From contig JBBSMX010000003.1 in assembly GCA_038232935.1 (NCBI GenBank), forward strand, positions 1 through 64,000: a stretch of 64,000 nt of DNA, in the 5' to 3' direction. Under the pieces are notes generated by a model. It did not search any database and had not been told where the DNA came from. It saw only the letters and a program-made list of their open reading frames with translations. The DNA comes from JBBSMX01 sp038232935. GTDB lineage: Bacteria > Bacteroidota > Rhodothermia > Rhodothermales > JANQRZ01. A program made the translations under genes and the position numbers. How positions within the stretch are numbered: the first letter of the stretch is position 1; the number at the start of each line of letters is the position of its first letter. Below are positions 24,491 to 33,817 of this stretch, one piece after another.

Positions 24491-26272
24491 GTGCCTCTTC
24501 CGCCCAACTCCGTCCTGCTCGATACCGTGTGGCCCGACGGCCTGGATCAGACGGTGGGACCGCGCCTCTTCACCCGGCCCGAGCATGTCCTCACAGCGCA
24601 CACGCTCGCCGACGTGCTGCCGCTGCTCGCGGAGCTCGACCGACTCACAGCCGAGGGTGCGTGGGCGGCTGGCTATCTCGCCTACGAGGCTGGCTACGCG
24701 TTCGAGCAGATCGCCCCGCTGACCACGCGGCCGGAGCCGCTCGCGTGGTTCGGAGTCTACCGCGCTCCCCAGCGACTGACGGGGGACGACGTGGAGGCGC
24801 TGCTGGCCGAGGGGGGGAGCTATGCCCTCACCGAGCCGCAGTTCGCCCTCGACCGGCCAGCGTACCAGGCGCGCATCGCTCGCATCAAACAGTATATCCG
24901 GGAAGGCGAGGTCTACCAGATAAACTTCACCGCCCCGTTCCGCTTCGGGTTCGAGGGCGATCCGGTGGGCTTCTACGCCACGCTCCGGCGAAAGCAGCGC
25001 GTCGGCTACGGAGCGCTAATCCGCGCGGGGGACGTGTGGGTGCTCTCCCGCTCACCGGAGCTGTTTTTCGCACGAGACGGTCGGCGAGTTACGGCGCGGC
25101 CGATGAAGGGGACGGTCCGGCGCGGTGCGACGGGGGAGGAGGACGCGGCCCAGTCGCGCTGGCTGACGGCGGACGCGAAGAACCGGGCCGAGAACCTGAT
25201 GATCGTGGACCTCTTGCGCAACGACCTCTCCATCGTGGCCAAACCGGGGTCGGTGCAGGTGTCGGCGCTGTTCACGGCCGAGCGCTACGACACACTCTGG
25301 CAGATGACCTCGACGGTCGAGGCACTACTGAGACCAGGCGTCGGGACGGGCGAACTCATCCGCGCACTGTTTCCCTGTGGCTCGGTCACGGGGGCACCGA
25401 AGATCCGCGCGATGCAACTCATCGACGGGCTGGAGGACGGGCCGCGCGATGTCTACTGCGGGGCCATCGGGTTCATCGGTCCGGGCGGGCGCGCCGTGTT
25501 CAACGTGCCGATTCGCACCGTCGTCCTGCGCGATGGCGAGGGGCGTATGGGGAGTGGGAGCGGGGTGGTGTGGGACTCCGACGCCGACGCTGAGTACGAC
25601 GAGTGCCTGTTGAAAGCCCGCTTCCTCACCGCTCCACCGCCACCCGAATTCGCCCTGCTCGAAGCGATCCGGTGGGACGGAGGCTTCGACCTGCTCGATG
25701 CTCACCTCGACCGGCTGCGCAGTGCCGCCGCCTATTTCGACTTCCCCTACGACGAGGCCGCGCTGCGCGACCGGTTGTATGCCGCCGGGGCCGATCTTCA
25801 GCAGGGCGAGGCCCACCGAGTTCGGCTTTTGTGGGACCGGCACGGCTACCTCGGCATTGACGCCGTGCCTCTCGCCGCGTCACCGTTTCCGCTCCGTCGC
25901 GCCGTGATCTATCCCGATCCGGTCGATTCCGCCGACCCCTTCCTCCGTCACAAAACGACGAACCGGCCCGTGTATGCTCGTGCCTTCGCGTGGGCGCAGC
26001 AGCGTGGGTTCGACGAGGCGATCCTGCTGAACGAGCGCGGCGAAGTGACGGAGGGGACGCGGACGAACGTGTTCGTGCGACGCGGTGACCGCCTGCTCAC
26101 GCCGCCGCTCGCGTCCGGCGGGCTCGGCGGGGTATACCGGGCGCACATCCTAGCCACGAAGGCGGGGGCGTACGAGGAAGTGCTGAGCGTGCCGGACCTA
26201 CTGAGGGCCGACGCCGTTTACCTGTGCAACGCGGTGCGCGGCCTGAACGAAGTGACCGTAGTCACAGAGTGA
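24491..26272 (+). CDS. pabB-pabC: Fused aminodeoxychorismate synthase component I / 4-amino-4-deoxychorismate lyase
   Basis: A 593-residue fusion covering two steps of p-aminobenzoate (folate) synthesis. Residues 1 to about 375 are a chorismate-binding domain with YQINFTAPFRF, SRSPELFF, ARPMKGTVRRG and CGSVTGAPKIRAM. The lysine in PMKGT is the hallmark of PabB as opposed to the alanine of TrpE (PIAGT in the trpE of this window). The remainder is a class IV PLP aminotransferase-fold lyase with the PLP lysine in RHKTTNR (about residue 487) and the NERGEVTEGTRTNVF block. The start is GTG 24491. The glutaminase partner PabA is not adjacent; TrpG at 58070 could serve both. Confidence 0.92.
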   Translation: MPLPPNSVLLDTVWPDGLDQTVGPRLFTRPEHVLTAHTLADVLPLLAELDRLTAEGAWAAGYLAYEAGYAFEQIAPLTTRPEPLAWFGVYRAPQRLTGDDVEALLAEGGSYALTEPQFALDRPAYQARIARIKQYIREGEVYQINFTAPFRFGFEGDPVGFYATLRRKQRVGYGALIRAGDVWVLSRSPELFFARDGRRVTARPMKGTVRRGATGEEDAAQSRWLTADAKNRAENLMIVDLLRNDLSIVAKPGSVQVSALFTAERYDTLWQMTSTVEALLRPGVGTGELIRALFPCGSVTGAPKIRAMQLIDGLEDGPRDVYCGAIGFIGPGGRAVFNVPIRTVVLRDGEGRMGSGSGVVWDSDADAEYDECLLKARFLTAPPPPEFALLEAIRWDGGFDLLDAHLDRLRSAAAYFDFPYDEAALRDRLYAAGADLQQGEAHRVRLLWDRHGYLGIDAVPLAASPFPLRRAVIYPDPVDSADPFLRHKTTNRPVYARAFAWAQQRGFDEAILLNERGEVTEGTRTNVFVRRGDRLLTPPLASGGLGGVYRAHILATKAGAYEEVLSVPDLLRADAVYLCNAVRGLNEVTVVTE

Positions 26273-26328
26273 GGGTGGACGCTGCGCCCGCGCCGTGACT
26301 TCCCCCTCTCATTCAGCCCTCTCCGATC

Positions 26329-26961
26329 ATGGCAGGCATCCTCGACCTCCTCGGCCCCGCGCTCAGCGGCGGTACCCTTCAGAACCTCAGCCGCTCCGTC
26401 GGCGCGGACGAGCAGACGACGCAGCGCGCGATGATGGCGGCACTACCGCTCATCCTCGGCGCGATGAACCGCAATACCAACGACCCGCGCGGCGCGCAGT
26501 CGCTCGCGCACGCCCTCGAAAAAGACCACGACGGGAGCCTGCTCGACAACCTCGGCGGATTCCTCGGCAACCTCACCGGGTCCGGGTCGGCGGCGAGCAC
26601 GGCCGAGGTGAACCCGCGTGCCGTGGACGGAACCGGAATCCTCGGGCACATCTTCGGGAAGCAATTGCCGCAGGTGCAACAGGGCGTCGGGAAGGCGACG
26701 GGGCTCGACAGCGGGCAGGTCACGCGGATGCTCGTCACGCTCGCGCCGCTCGTGATGGCCTACCTCGGCCGAAAGAAGCGGCAGGAAAACCTCGACGCGG
26801 GCGGGCTTTCCGACCTCGTCAACCGCGAGGCCGCGAGCTCCCGCGAGGCCGCGCCCACCGACCTCCTCGGCAAGATCGGCAGCTTTCTCGACCGCGACGG
26901 CGACGGCAATCCCCTCGACGACGTAGCCGGGATGCTCGGCGGATTCCTGGGCAAACGCTAG
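26329..26961 (+). CDS. DUF937 family protein
   Basis: A 210-residue soluble protein with the DUF937 pattern: N-terminal MAGILDLLGPALSGGTLQNL, a helical TTQRAMMAALPLILGAMNRN block, and a second module KQLPQVQQGVGKATGLDSGQ followed by RMLVTLAPLVMAYLGRKKR. The end NPLDDVAGMLGGFLGKR repeats the LLGGFLGK tail seen in relatives. It is probably a small cytoplasmic helical-bundle protein related to YidB; no biochemical role is established. It sits alone between pabB-pabC and the PPK2 gene. Confidence 0.75.
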   Translation: MAGILDLLGPALSGGTLQNLSRSVGADEQTTQRAMMAALPLILGAMNRNTNDPRGAQSLAHALEKDHDGSLLDNLGGFLGNLTGSGSAASTAEVNPRAVDGTGILGHIFGKQLPQVQQGVGKATGLDSGQVTRMLVTLAPLVMAYLGRKKRQENLDAGGLSDLVNREAASSREAAPTDLLGKIGSFLDRDGDGNPLDDVAGMLGGFLGKR

Positions 26962-26975
26962 GTATATCAGAGGAC

Positions 26976-27048
26976 GGAGGGGCGGGGGGTTGGAGGAGTG
27001 TGCTGCGGTCCGTACGCTTCCGGCCTCCCGCCCCTCCCATTTGTCACC
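26976..27048. repeat. Possible degenerate heptameric hairpin, locus H (before PPK2 gene)
   Basis: Inverted arms GGAGGGGCGGG and CCCGCCCCTCC enclose about 50 bases. The left side can be parsed as GGACGGA GGGGCGG GGGGTTG GAGGAGT, but the 7-nt periodicity is weaker than in the other copies. It lies directly upstream of the PPK2 start. Confidence 0.4.
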
Positions 27049-27054
27049 CTTCCG

Positions 27055-27885
27055 ATGACTATCGACCTCAGCCCGTACCGCATCGAACCCGGCGAGCCGC
27101 CTCGCCTCGCCGAGCGCGCCACGGCCGACACGCAGGGTCTCTCCGAAAAGCGCGACGAAGACCGCGTCGACGCACAGGTCAAGGAGAACCTCGACCGGCT
27201 CGACGATTTGCAGGAGCGGCTCTACGCCGAGCGAAAGCAATCGCTGCTCGTCATCCTGCAGGCGATGGACGGTGCGGGCAAGGACTCGACCATCGAGCAC
27301 GTCTTCGGTGAACTGAACCCGCAGGGCGTGCGCGTGTGGAGTTTCGGCAAGCCGACCGAGAAGGAGCTCGCGCACGACTTCCTCTGGCGCGTCCACAAGC
27401 AGACGCCGGGTGCGGGTTACATCGGCGTGTTCAACCGCTCGCACTACGAAGACGTGCTGATCGTCCGCGTCCACGGCTGGGCTCCGCCGGACATCATCGA
27501 GCGCCGCTACGAGCACATCAACCACTTCGAGCGGCTCCTCGCCGATGGCGGCACGCGCATCGTGAAGCTGATGCTCCACGTCTCGAAAGACTACCAACTC
27601 GAACGGATGCGGCGGCGGCTGCAGAAGCCGGACAAGCACTGGAAGTTCAACCCGGACGACCTCAAAGAGCGGAAGCTGTGGGATGACTACATGGAGGCGT
27701 TCGAGACCGCGCTCACGCGCTGTTCGACGGAGACTGCGCCGTGGTACGTCATCCCCGGCGAGGAGCGGTGGTTCCGCGACCTCGTCGTCAGCCAGCTCCT
27801 GCTGAAGACGATGGAGGCGATGAACCCGCAGTATCCCGAGCCCTCCTTCGACCCCGCCGACTACCCGCCGGAATCAATCTCCTGA
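27055..27885 (+). CDS. ppk2: Polyphosphate kinase 2 family (polyphosphate:nucleotide phosphotransferase)
   Basis: A 276-residue P-loop kinase that uses polyphosphate to phosphorylate nucleoside mono- or diphosphates. The Walker A loop is QAMDGAGKDSTIEHVF, the lid and Walker B regions appear as IGVFNRSHYEDVLIVRVH, and DKHWKFNPDDLKERKLWDDY is the typical conserved stretch near the C-terminus. The single-domain length matches class I/III enzymes. The start is ATG 27055, directly after hairpin H. Its last 12 bases overlap the convergent kinase gene. Together with the Ppx-type enzyme it points to polyphosphate metabolism. Confidence 0.92.
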   Translation: MTIDLSPYRIEPGEPPRLAERATADTQGLSEKRDEDRVDAQVKENLDRLDDLQERLYAERKQSLLVILQAMDGAGKDSTIEHVFGELNPQGVRVWSFGKPTEKELAHDFLWRVHKQTPGAGYIGVFNRSHYEDVLIVRVHGWAPPDIIERRYEHINHFERLLADGGTRIVKLMLHVSKDYQLERMRRRLQKPDKHWKFNPDDLKERKLWDDYMEAFETALTRCSTETAPWYVIPGEERWFRDLVVSQLLLKTMEAMNPQYPEPSFDPADYPPESIS

Positions 27886-28803
27886 CGCTGCGGCGAGCGC
27901 GAACCGTTGGGCGCGGGCGAGGGCGCCCTGGACCGGGCGGCGCGACGGGCGGACGACGCTCCAGCGGGGGAGATGGCGCACGAGGGCCTCGGTGACGCAC
28001 TCGCGGTAGTAGGCTTCTTCGGCTAGACCTCCCAGCAGGGCTATGCGTGGAGCGATGGGTTGTTCTGCGGCGCGTGTCACCAGCCAGCCTGCGCGCTGCG
28101 CGAGCGCGTTCGCCTGCATCTTCAACACGCGCGTGCATGCCCAGTCGCCTGCCTCTGCTGTCGCCACGACGAGCGGGGCCATTTCCTGCACCTTCCAACC
28201 CTCGGCATATACTTTATGTATGAGATCGTCGGGCGTCGTGATGCCGAACTGTTCGGCGAGGCGTTGGCGGAGTGCGGTGGGCTCGCCCCCGTCGAAGTCG
28301 GCGGCGACGGCACCGAGGGCCGCTGCGCCGATGGCGGTACCACTGCCCTCGTCGCCGATGCGTGGTCCCCAGCCGCCGGCCCGCAGCAGCGTCCCTTCTT
28401 CCGTGCGAGCCAGCACTGCAGAGCCGGTCCCGACGATAACGATCATCCCACTCTCGTGCTCGAACGCCGCATCCAGCGCGATGAGGGCGTCGTGCTCCAC
28501 TGCGAGCGAGCAAGCGGCGAGGGAGGAGCCGAGGCGGTCGCGGAGGCGAGCCATGAGGTCGGCCTGTTCGGTCGCTCGGCCTGCTCCGGCCACGCCTGCA
28601 CAGATGCTGCCTGTGCCGTCGTGCTCCAGCGACCCCGCGACGTCAGTGATGAGAGAGGCGAGGACGTCCGCGCTCTGCTCGACACCGTCACGCTGGAGGT
28701 TCACACCAGGGCCGATACGGGTCGCCGACGCTTTGCCTGCGAGGGCCAAAACATCGGTTTTAGAGCCTCCAGCGTCGATGCCGATGTAAAGGGGAGGGGG
28801 CAT
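27874..28803 (-). CDS. BadF/BadG-type ATPase, N-acetylglucosamine-kinase-like
   Basis: A 309-residue ASKHA-fold kinase. The phosphate-1 loop is YIGIDAGGSKTDVLA at the N-terminus, a second glycine-rich loop MIVIVGTGSAVLAR follows mid-protein, then GWGPRIGDEGSGTAIGAAAL, typical of eukaryotic-like and bacterial N-acetylglucosamine kinases of the BadF/BcrA family. It probably phosphorylates amino sugars from cell-wall recycling. The start MPPPLYIGIDAGG is chosen at 28803; longer upstream codons are spurious. It follows the penicillin-acylase-family gene by 28 bp on the same strand. Substrate is inferred. Confidence 0.82.
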   Translation of the reverse strand: MPPPLYIGIDAGGSKTDVLALAGKASATRIGPGVNLQRDGVEQSADVLASLITDVAGSLEHDGTGSICAGVAGAGRATEQADLMARLRDRLGSSLAACSLAVEHDALIALDAAFEHESGMIVIVGTGSAVLARTEEGTLLRAGGWGPRIGDEGSGTAIGAAALGAVAADFDGGEPTALRQRLAEQFGITTPDDLIHKVYAEGWKVQEMAPLVVATAEAGDWACTRVLKMQANALAQRAGWLVTRAAEQPIAPRIALLGGLAEEAYYRECVTEALVRHLPRWSVVRPSRRPVQGALARAQRFALAAASGD

Positions 28804-28831
28804 AGAGGAAAGGTCTTGCGAGCAAGTGCGC

Positions 28832-30889
28832 TCAACCGTCGGCAGGAATGAGTCGAATGCTCCGCTCGGGCGTGACGGTGCGCCCGACGGCGTAGGGCTC
28901 GACAGGGTCGGTGAGGCGACGACCACGGAAGGCGCTGTCGTAGAGGTCACGGTGGCGAATCCAGACAGGTTCCCAGTCGGGAGCACGGCTCTTCGCTGCC
29001 CATGCGGCGGTGGAAGGGGTTTCGGGGAATAGACGGGACGGCCCCCACGCGAGCGTTGTCGGGTGGCCGCCATCGGGGCGGATCGCGGGGGCGAACCGGC
29101 GCCGGCCCGTCTCGGACGCGTCCCGCGTGAACAGGGGGAAGTAGCGTGTGGCACCCTGCACGTTCTGCCAGCGCCAGCGTGCTCCGACCTCGCCGTGCTC
29201 TTCCTCCAATTGCGCCAGCGCACGCTGGAGAGACGTCCGAAGGTCCGTGACGACCGGGGGCTCCGCGACCACGCCCGTGGAGTCCGGAGGCGGAAGGGGA
29301 GCGGTCACGACGGCCAAGTCGGGCAATGCGCCAGTGTTCTCTCGGTAGGCTTCCATCCACCGCTCGAATATAGAAGCTGCAATGGACGCGGGGTCGTAGC
29401 GGAAGTCCCAACTCCGGAGGTAGGCGGAGGCGTCACGAAGGTTCTCTTCTACATCATCCGGCCCGCCCAGCGTAGCGATGACGGGCGGGGCCAGTTCTGC
29501 CGCCCACGTGCTGTAAGCGTCGGTCAGAAGACCTGTAGCGCTGACGGCCGTACTGTCTCCGTTCAGCAGCGTGAGGCGGTCGGCCACGTACGTGCTCCAG
29601 GGGTGGCTGCCGGCGAAGGTGCCGCCTGGTAGATTGCGGACGACCGCCGGACTCCCCAGCACCCGTGCCTGGCTACCGTCCACGATGAGGCCTCCGCCGG
29701 GGAACAGGGTAAACGTCGGTGCTTCCCCTTGGAGCAGCGCGCGCCATGCCGAGAGGTCGGTGCCCGTTTCGAAGCCGCGCCATCGGATCTGCCACGTAGC
29801 CGGCAGGGACGGAGGCGCAGCGAGCGTGTCCACGACGCGCCCTAGCGTATCACGCACGAGGGTGGGAGCCTGCGGCGGTGGTGGCGGAGTGGTGGGGTCG
29901 TAGAGCAGCAGCGCGCCCCCAGCACGGTAGAGTGTCACCAGAGACTCGTCGCCGCTGCGGGTGACGACGCGAGCAAAGGTTGGGTTCGGGGCAAGGGAAT
30001 CGGTGGCGGGAGCAAGGGTGGTCGTTCCATTCAGGAAGATGCTCCACGCGGTGCTCCCGTAGCCGGACGGTACCATGAGGGTACCGGGGATTGAGGCGAC
30101 GAGCGTGTTGCGGCCACCCTGACGGAGCATGACCCCGCGGAAGAGCGGGAGGGCCGAGCTTCCGTAGACCTGTCGCTGCACGAAGGTGGTTCCGGTCGAG
30201 TCGCTGAGGGTGAAGGCGAGGGCGTGTTCCAGCCCGCCGAGGTAGAGTGTGCTGCGGAAGACTGAGTCCGCAGTGGCGAACCGGCGCAGCGGCGTGCTCG
30301 CCCGGTACGCGGCCTGCACGGTCGAGTCCTCGGAAGCAGGTGGCACGGCGAGGTAAGCCATGAGCCTTTCGACGGCGAGGGCGTCCCACGGCCGCCACGG
30401 CTTGGCGTGTACGTCGAACAGCACGAACTCGTCGCCCTCGTCGAGCCGGGCGCGCTCGAAGGCGCGGTTGACGCCGCGGGCGTATGCCTGGAGCACGGCG
30501 CGGTCGTCGTCGGAGAGGGTGTCGTAGGTGGCACGGGCGAACGCGCCGAAACCGAGCGTGAGGGCGTGGCGGTCGAGGGTGAGGGCCGTCGAGTCCTGGA
30601 ACCACTCGCTGAGCGAGCCCGTGGCGGCCTGCCGCCAGAGCACCATCGGCCATGCGCTTTGCAGGGCGTGGACGTATCCGAGCCCCGTGTACAGGTCGGT
30701 CTCGTTCTGCGCTTCGATGATCGGGATGTCGGACGCCGCGTAGGAGATGGTAACGGGGGCGGCGAGGCCGGGCACGCGGGCCTCGCCGCTGAAGCCGGGG
30801 CCGGTCCCGTACGCGAGGTACCAGAGGAGCACGCCCAGCCCGAGCGCGGCGAGCAGGAGGACGAGCAGGGCGGTGAAGAGGCGAACCAC
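28832..30889 (-). CDS. Penicillin acylase family (Ntn-hydrolase) protein
   Basis: About 685 residues from a GTG start at 30889, giving an N-terminal membrane anchor (RLFTALLVLLLAALGLGVLL). ATG 31000 is also open, but its codons run through a palindromic repeat. The alpha-chain start EARVPGLAAPVTISYAASDI and YVHALQSAWPMVLWRQAATG is typical, as is the mid-protein segment SGYGSTAWSIFLNG near residue 275, where the serine after the glycine would be the self-processing nucleophile (family motif G-S-N-x-W; here Thr replaces Asn). Such enzymes hydrolyse penicillins, N-acyl homoserine lactones or other amides. Substrate unknown. Confidence 0.8.
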   Translation of the reverse strand: MVRLFTALLVLLLAALGLGVLLWYLAYGTGPGFSGEARVPGLAAPVTISYAASDIPIIEAQNETDLYTGLGYVHALQSAWPMVLWRQAATGSLSEWFQDSTALTLDRHALTLGFGAFARATYDTLSDDDRAVLQAYARGVNRAFERARLDEGDEFVLFDVHAKPWRPWDALAVERLMAYLAVPPASEDSTVQAAYRASTPLRRFATADSVFRSTLYLGGLEHALAFTLSDSTGTTFVQRQVYGSSALPLFRGVMLRQGGRNTLVASIPGTLMVPSGYGSTAWSIFLNGTTTLAPATDSLAPNPTFARVVTRSGDESLVTLYRAGGALLLYDPTTPPPPPQAPTLVRDTLGRVVDTLAAPPSLPATWQIRWRGFETGTDLSAWRALLQGEAPTFTLFPGGGLIVDGSQARVLGSPAVVRNLPGGTFAGSHPWSTYVADRLTLLNGDSTAVSATGLLTDAYSTWAAELAPPVIATLGGPDDVEENLRDASAYLRSWDFRYDPASIAASIFERWMEAYRENTGALPDLAVVTAPLPPPDSTGVVAEPPVVTDLRTSLQRALAQLEEEHGEVGARWRWQNVQGATRYFPLFTRDASETGRRRFAPAIRPDGGHPTTLAWGPSRLFPETPSTAAWAAKSRAPDWEPVWIRHRDLYDSAFRGRRLTDPVEPYAVGRTVTPERSIRLIPADG

Positions 30890-30960
30890 GGAAGGATAGG
30901 GGGATCGGGGGCGAACAAGGAGACGGCAAAGGTACGGCAGATGCTTTCCAACAGGCGACC

Positions 30961-30989
30961 GTAGGGGCAAGGCGTGCCTTGCCCGCGTC
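30961..30989. repeat. GTAGGGGC-type palindrome, copy 3
   Basis: GTAGGGGCAAGGC followed by GCCTTGCCC with a decayed right end (GCGTC in place of the expected CTAC). The outer left arm equals the other copies; the centre word AAGGC/GCCTT is unique to this copy. It lies between the penicillin-acylase-family gene and polX. Confidence 0.65.
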
Positions 30990-31030
30990 GGGGTTGGCAC
31001 ATGCGGTCGGCGATCCCTCTTGTGCTGCCG

Positions 31031-32728
31031 CTATCCCTCCATCTTCAGCGCGGTGCGCGAGGCCAGCCACGCGGCGAATTCGTCGGCGGACTTCGCGTTC
31101 AGGCACTGCTCCGGCGTCAGCCAACCTTTCCGCGCAACGGCAACGCCCCACTGCACGTCCTCCAGCCCGTCGACGGCATGGGCGTCCGGGTTGATCGCGA
31201 TGAGCACGCCTTGCGCCGTGGCTTCCCGGACGTAGCGCCAGTCCATGTCCAGCCGGTACGGATTCGCGTTCACTTCGATAGCGACGCCGTGCGCCGCGCA
31301 CGCGGTGATTACGCGGCTGTGGTCTACGGGATAGCCCTCGCGGGAGAGCAAGAGGCGGCCCGTGAGGTGTCCCATGATTGCCACGTGGGGATGCTCGGCA
31401 GCCCGGATTAGCCGCTCCGTCGCCTCGTCTTCCGTCATGTTGAAGTGCGAGTGGGTGCTGGCGACGACGAAGTCGAGTTCGGCGAGCACGTCGTCGGGGT
31501 AGTCGAGCGAGCCGTCGCGGAGGATGTCACACTCGGAGCCGTGGAAGATGCGGAACGGCGGGCCTCCATCAGCGGCGAACGCGGCGTTGAGGGCGCGGAC
31601 CTCCTCGGACTGCTCGCGCAGCCGCTCCACGGAGAGGCCGTTCGCGATCTGGAGTGATCGGCTGTGGTCGCAAACGCCGAAGTATCCGAGCCCCATCGCG
31701 CGGGCGGCCTCGGCCATCTGCCGGAGCGTGTGTGCGCCGTCGCTGTAGGTCGAGTGGTTGTGGAGCGTGCCGCGCAGGTCGCCGGCGGCGATCAGCCGGG
31801 GCAAGTCGCCGTCCGAGGCGGCGGCGGCGAGTTCGCCACGATCCTCGCGCAACTCAGGTGGAATCCACGTGAGTCCGTGGTTCTCGTAGATCGCAGCTTC
31901 GTCCGTCACCTCGCCCGGCTCGCCGTAGCGGTCGACGAATGCGGTGACGTGTTCGGCCGAGCCCGTGTGCTGCCACCACATACGCGGAAAGTCGTCGGAC
32001 TCGGCGTGATAGACCCGCAGGTCGAGGCCGTCGGGGAGTGTACCGGCGAAGAACACATCGTCGGCTGCGTCGCTAGGCGCGGCGTGGCGGGCGAGGAGGG
32101 AGCGGAGCGCGTCCGCATCGCCCGCCACGACGAGGTCAGCCTCGGCGACGGTTTCGAGCTTGCGCCGGAGGGCACCGGCGAGTTCGGCCCGTTCGATGCC
32201 CGCATGGGTACGAAGGGCTTGCATCAGCGGGGCGACGGCGTCAAGCGCTTCGAAATAGCGGCGGCGGGCGCGGTACCGCCTGAGCTGGTGAAGGTTGTCG
32301 AGAATCGTGTCCTGCGACTTCTTCCCGAACCCTTCGAGCTCGGCGATGCGGCCCGTCGCGGCCATCTCTTCGAGGTCGTCGAGCGTGGTCACGCCGAGCT
32401 GCGTCCAGAGGGCACGGACTTTCTTCGGCCCCAGCCCTTTGATGCGGAGCACGTCGAGGAGACCGGGCGGCAGCGTTTCGATGAGTTCGTCGAGCGTCTC
32501 GAACGAGCCCGTCGTCACGAGCGATGCGATGTCGTCGGCGATGCCTTTGCCGATGCCCTGCACCTCGGTCATCTCCCCGCGCTCGACGAGTTGGAGGACG
32601 GACTCGTCCATGCGGTCCACGGTCCGCGAAGCGCTGCCGTAGGCACGGGCACGGAACGCGTTGCCGCCGGTCAGTTCGATGAGGTCGGCCGTCTGCTTGA
32701 GATGCCGGGCGATGCTTTTGTTGGTCAT
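31031..32728 (-). CDS. polX: DNA polymerase X / PHP-domain protein with altered polymerase motif
   Basis: A 565-residue bacterial PolX: N-terminal helix-hairpin-helix 8-kDa-like region (LIELTGGNAFRARAYGSASR, VQGIGKGIADDIASL), second HhH (IKGLGPKKVRALW), nucleotidyltransferase palm, and a C-terminal PHP phosphoesterase starting GTLHNHSTYSDGAHTL around residue 325. The PHP metal ligands (HNH, GHLTGR, NPDAH) are intact. In the palm the usual GS...RR....VGDLD motif reads GALRRKLETVAEAD, so the first catalytic Asp appears replaced by Glu and the serine by Ala. Base-excision repair synthesis may be weak or lost while the 3'-5' exonuclease/AP activity of PHP remains. No operon partner. Confidence 0.88.
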   Translation of the reverse strand: MTNKSIARHLKQTADLIELTGGNAFRARAYGSASRTVDRMDESVLQLVERGEMTEVQGIGKGIADDIASLVTTGSFETLDELIETLPPGLLDVLRIKGLGPKKVRALWTQLGVTTLDDLEEMAATGRIAELEGFGKKSQDTILDNLHQLRRYRARRRYFEALDAVAPLMQALRTHAGIERAELAGALRRKLETVAEADLVVAGDADALRSLLARHAAPSDAADDVFFAGTLPDGLDLRVYHAESDDFPRMWWQHTGSAEHVTAFVDRYGEPGEVTDEAAIYENHGLTWIPPELREDRGELAAAASDGDLPRLIAAGDLRGTLHNHSTYSDGAHTLRQMAEAARAMGLGYFGVCDHSRSLQIANGLSVERLREQSEEVRALNAAFAADGGPPFRIFHGSECDILRDGSLDYPDDVLAELDFVVASTHSHFNMTEDEATERLIRAAEHPHVAIMGHLTGRLLLSREGYPVDHSRVITACAAHGVAIEVNANPYRLDMDWRYVREATAQGVLIAINPDAHAVDGLEDVQWGVAVARKGWLTPEQCLNAKSADEFAAWLASRTALKMEG

Positions 32729-32802
32729 GGAGACGAGAGGGAAAGCGGGGATGGAGGCAGAAGCGGTTGCACAGACGTACCGGTGGTGCCGACCTTTGCG
32801 GG

Positions 32803-33612
32803 ATGCCGCGCACAGAAACCCATTCCGCCACCGCCGAGGTTCCGTCCGGCGCGTCTCATCCCGACGTGCCGCTTGCCCGTGTGAGTGTCATCATCCCGAC
32901 GCTCAACGAGGTCAAGCGGCTCGGCTCGCTCCTAGAGACGTTCACCCCGGAGCGCCGCCGCCGCTTCGGGCTCGATGTCGTCGTCACCGACGGCGGCTCG
33001 ACGGACGGCACCCTCGCCGTGGCCGAGCGCCTCGCCGACCGTATCGTCGTCCACCGTGGCCCGGAGCGGCAGACGATCTCGGCCGGACGGAACGCCGGAG
33101 CTGCCGCCGCGACCGGCCGCGTCCTCCTCTTCTTCAACGCCGATGTCCGCTTCCCCGACGACGCCGACGCGTTCCTCGCCGACCTCATCGAGGCGGCAGA
33201 GGCCGGGGCGGCCACCTGTCGCGTCGGCGTGCACCCGGCGGAGGCGACGTGGGCGGACCGCCTCGTGCTCGGCACGTGCAACGTGCTGTTCTGCGGGCTG
33301 AACCTCGTCGGCGGCGGGATGGGGCGCGGCGAGTGCCACGCTGTCCGCCGCGACGTGTTCGAGGCCGTCGGCGGCTACAACGAAACGTACGCGGCCGGTG
33401 AAGATTTCGACCTGTTCAACCGGATCGCGCAGCGGGCGCGGCGGTGCGGCGACGGCCGCATCCGGTTCCTGTGGCACTGGGTACTCTACGAGGACCCCCG
33501 CCGCTACCGGCAAGCGGGCTACGTGCGGACGATGTGGGACTGGCTTCGCAACTCGGCTTCCATCACGTTCCTCGGCCGTTCGTACTCCGACGCGTGGGAG
33601 CCGGTGCGGTAG
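32803..33612 (+). CDS. Glycosyltransferase family 2
   Basis: A 269-residue GT-A fold transferase. The nucleotide-sugar region reads VSVIIPTLNEVKRLGSLLET, then VVVTDGGSTDGT, and the metal-binding acidic motif is LLFFNADVRFP. ECHAVRRDVFEAVGGYNETY and GEDFDLFNRIAQRA are the usual acceptor-side blocks. It lacks a clear membrane segment. The start ATG 32803 is chosen; an in-frame ATG at 32767 is weaker. The protein diverges from polX by 74 bp. Sugar donor and acceptor unknown. Confidence 0.85.
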   Translation: MPRTETHSATAEVPSGASHPDVPLARVSVIIPTLNEVKRLGSLLETFTPERRRRFGLDVVVTDGGSTDGTLAVAERLADRIVVHRGPERQTISAGRNAGAAAATGRVLLFFNADVRFPDDADAFLADLIEAAEAGAATCRVGVHPAEATWADRLVLGTCNVLFCGLNLVGGGMGRGECHAVRRDVFEAVGGYNETYAAGEDFDLFNRIAQRARRCGDGRIRFLWHWVLYEDPRRYRQAGYVRTMWDWLRNSASITFLGRSYSDAWEPVR

Positions 33613-33817
33613 CGGGACAGAGCAGCGACGTTTGGCCGGGCTCCGGGTACAATTCTCGGGTTGCTCACCCGTTCTACCTCCGTGTACCCCCGTCCGGTGT
33701 CATATTTGTGACGATCTGCATCGTCAGCCACGGCGGGCAGAACTCCCACGCATCCCGTGCCTTAAAGAAGAACCTCGCGTTGCCGCCCGGCGCGCTCACA
33801 CCCAATCTGACGACTCG

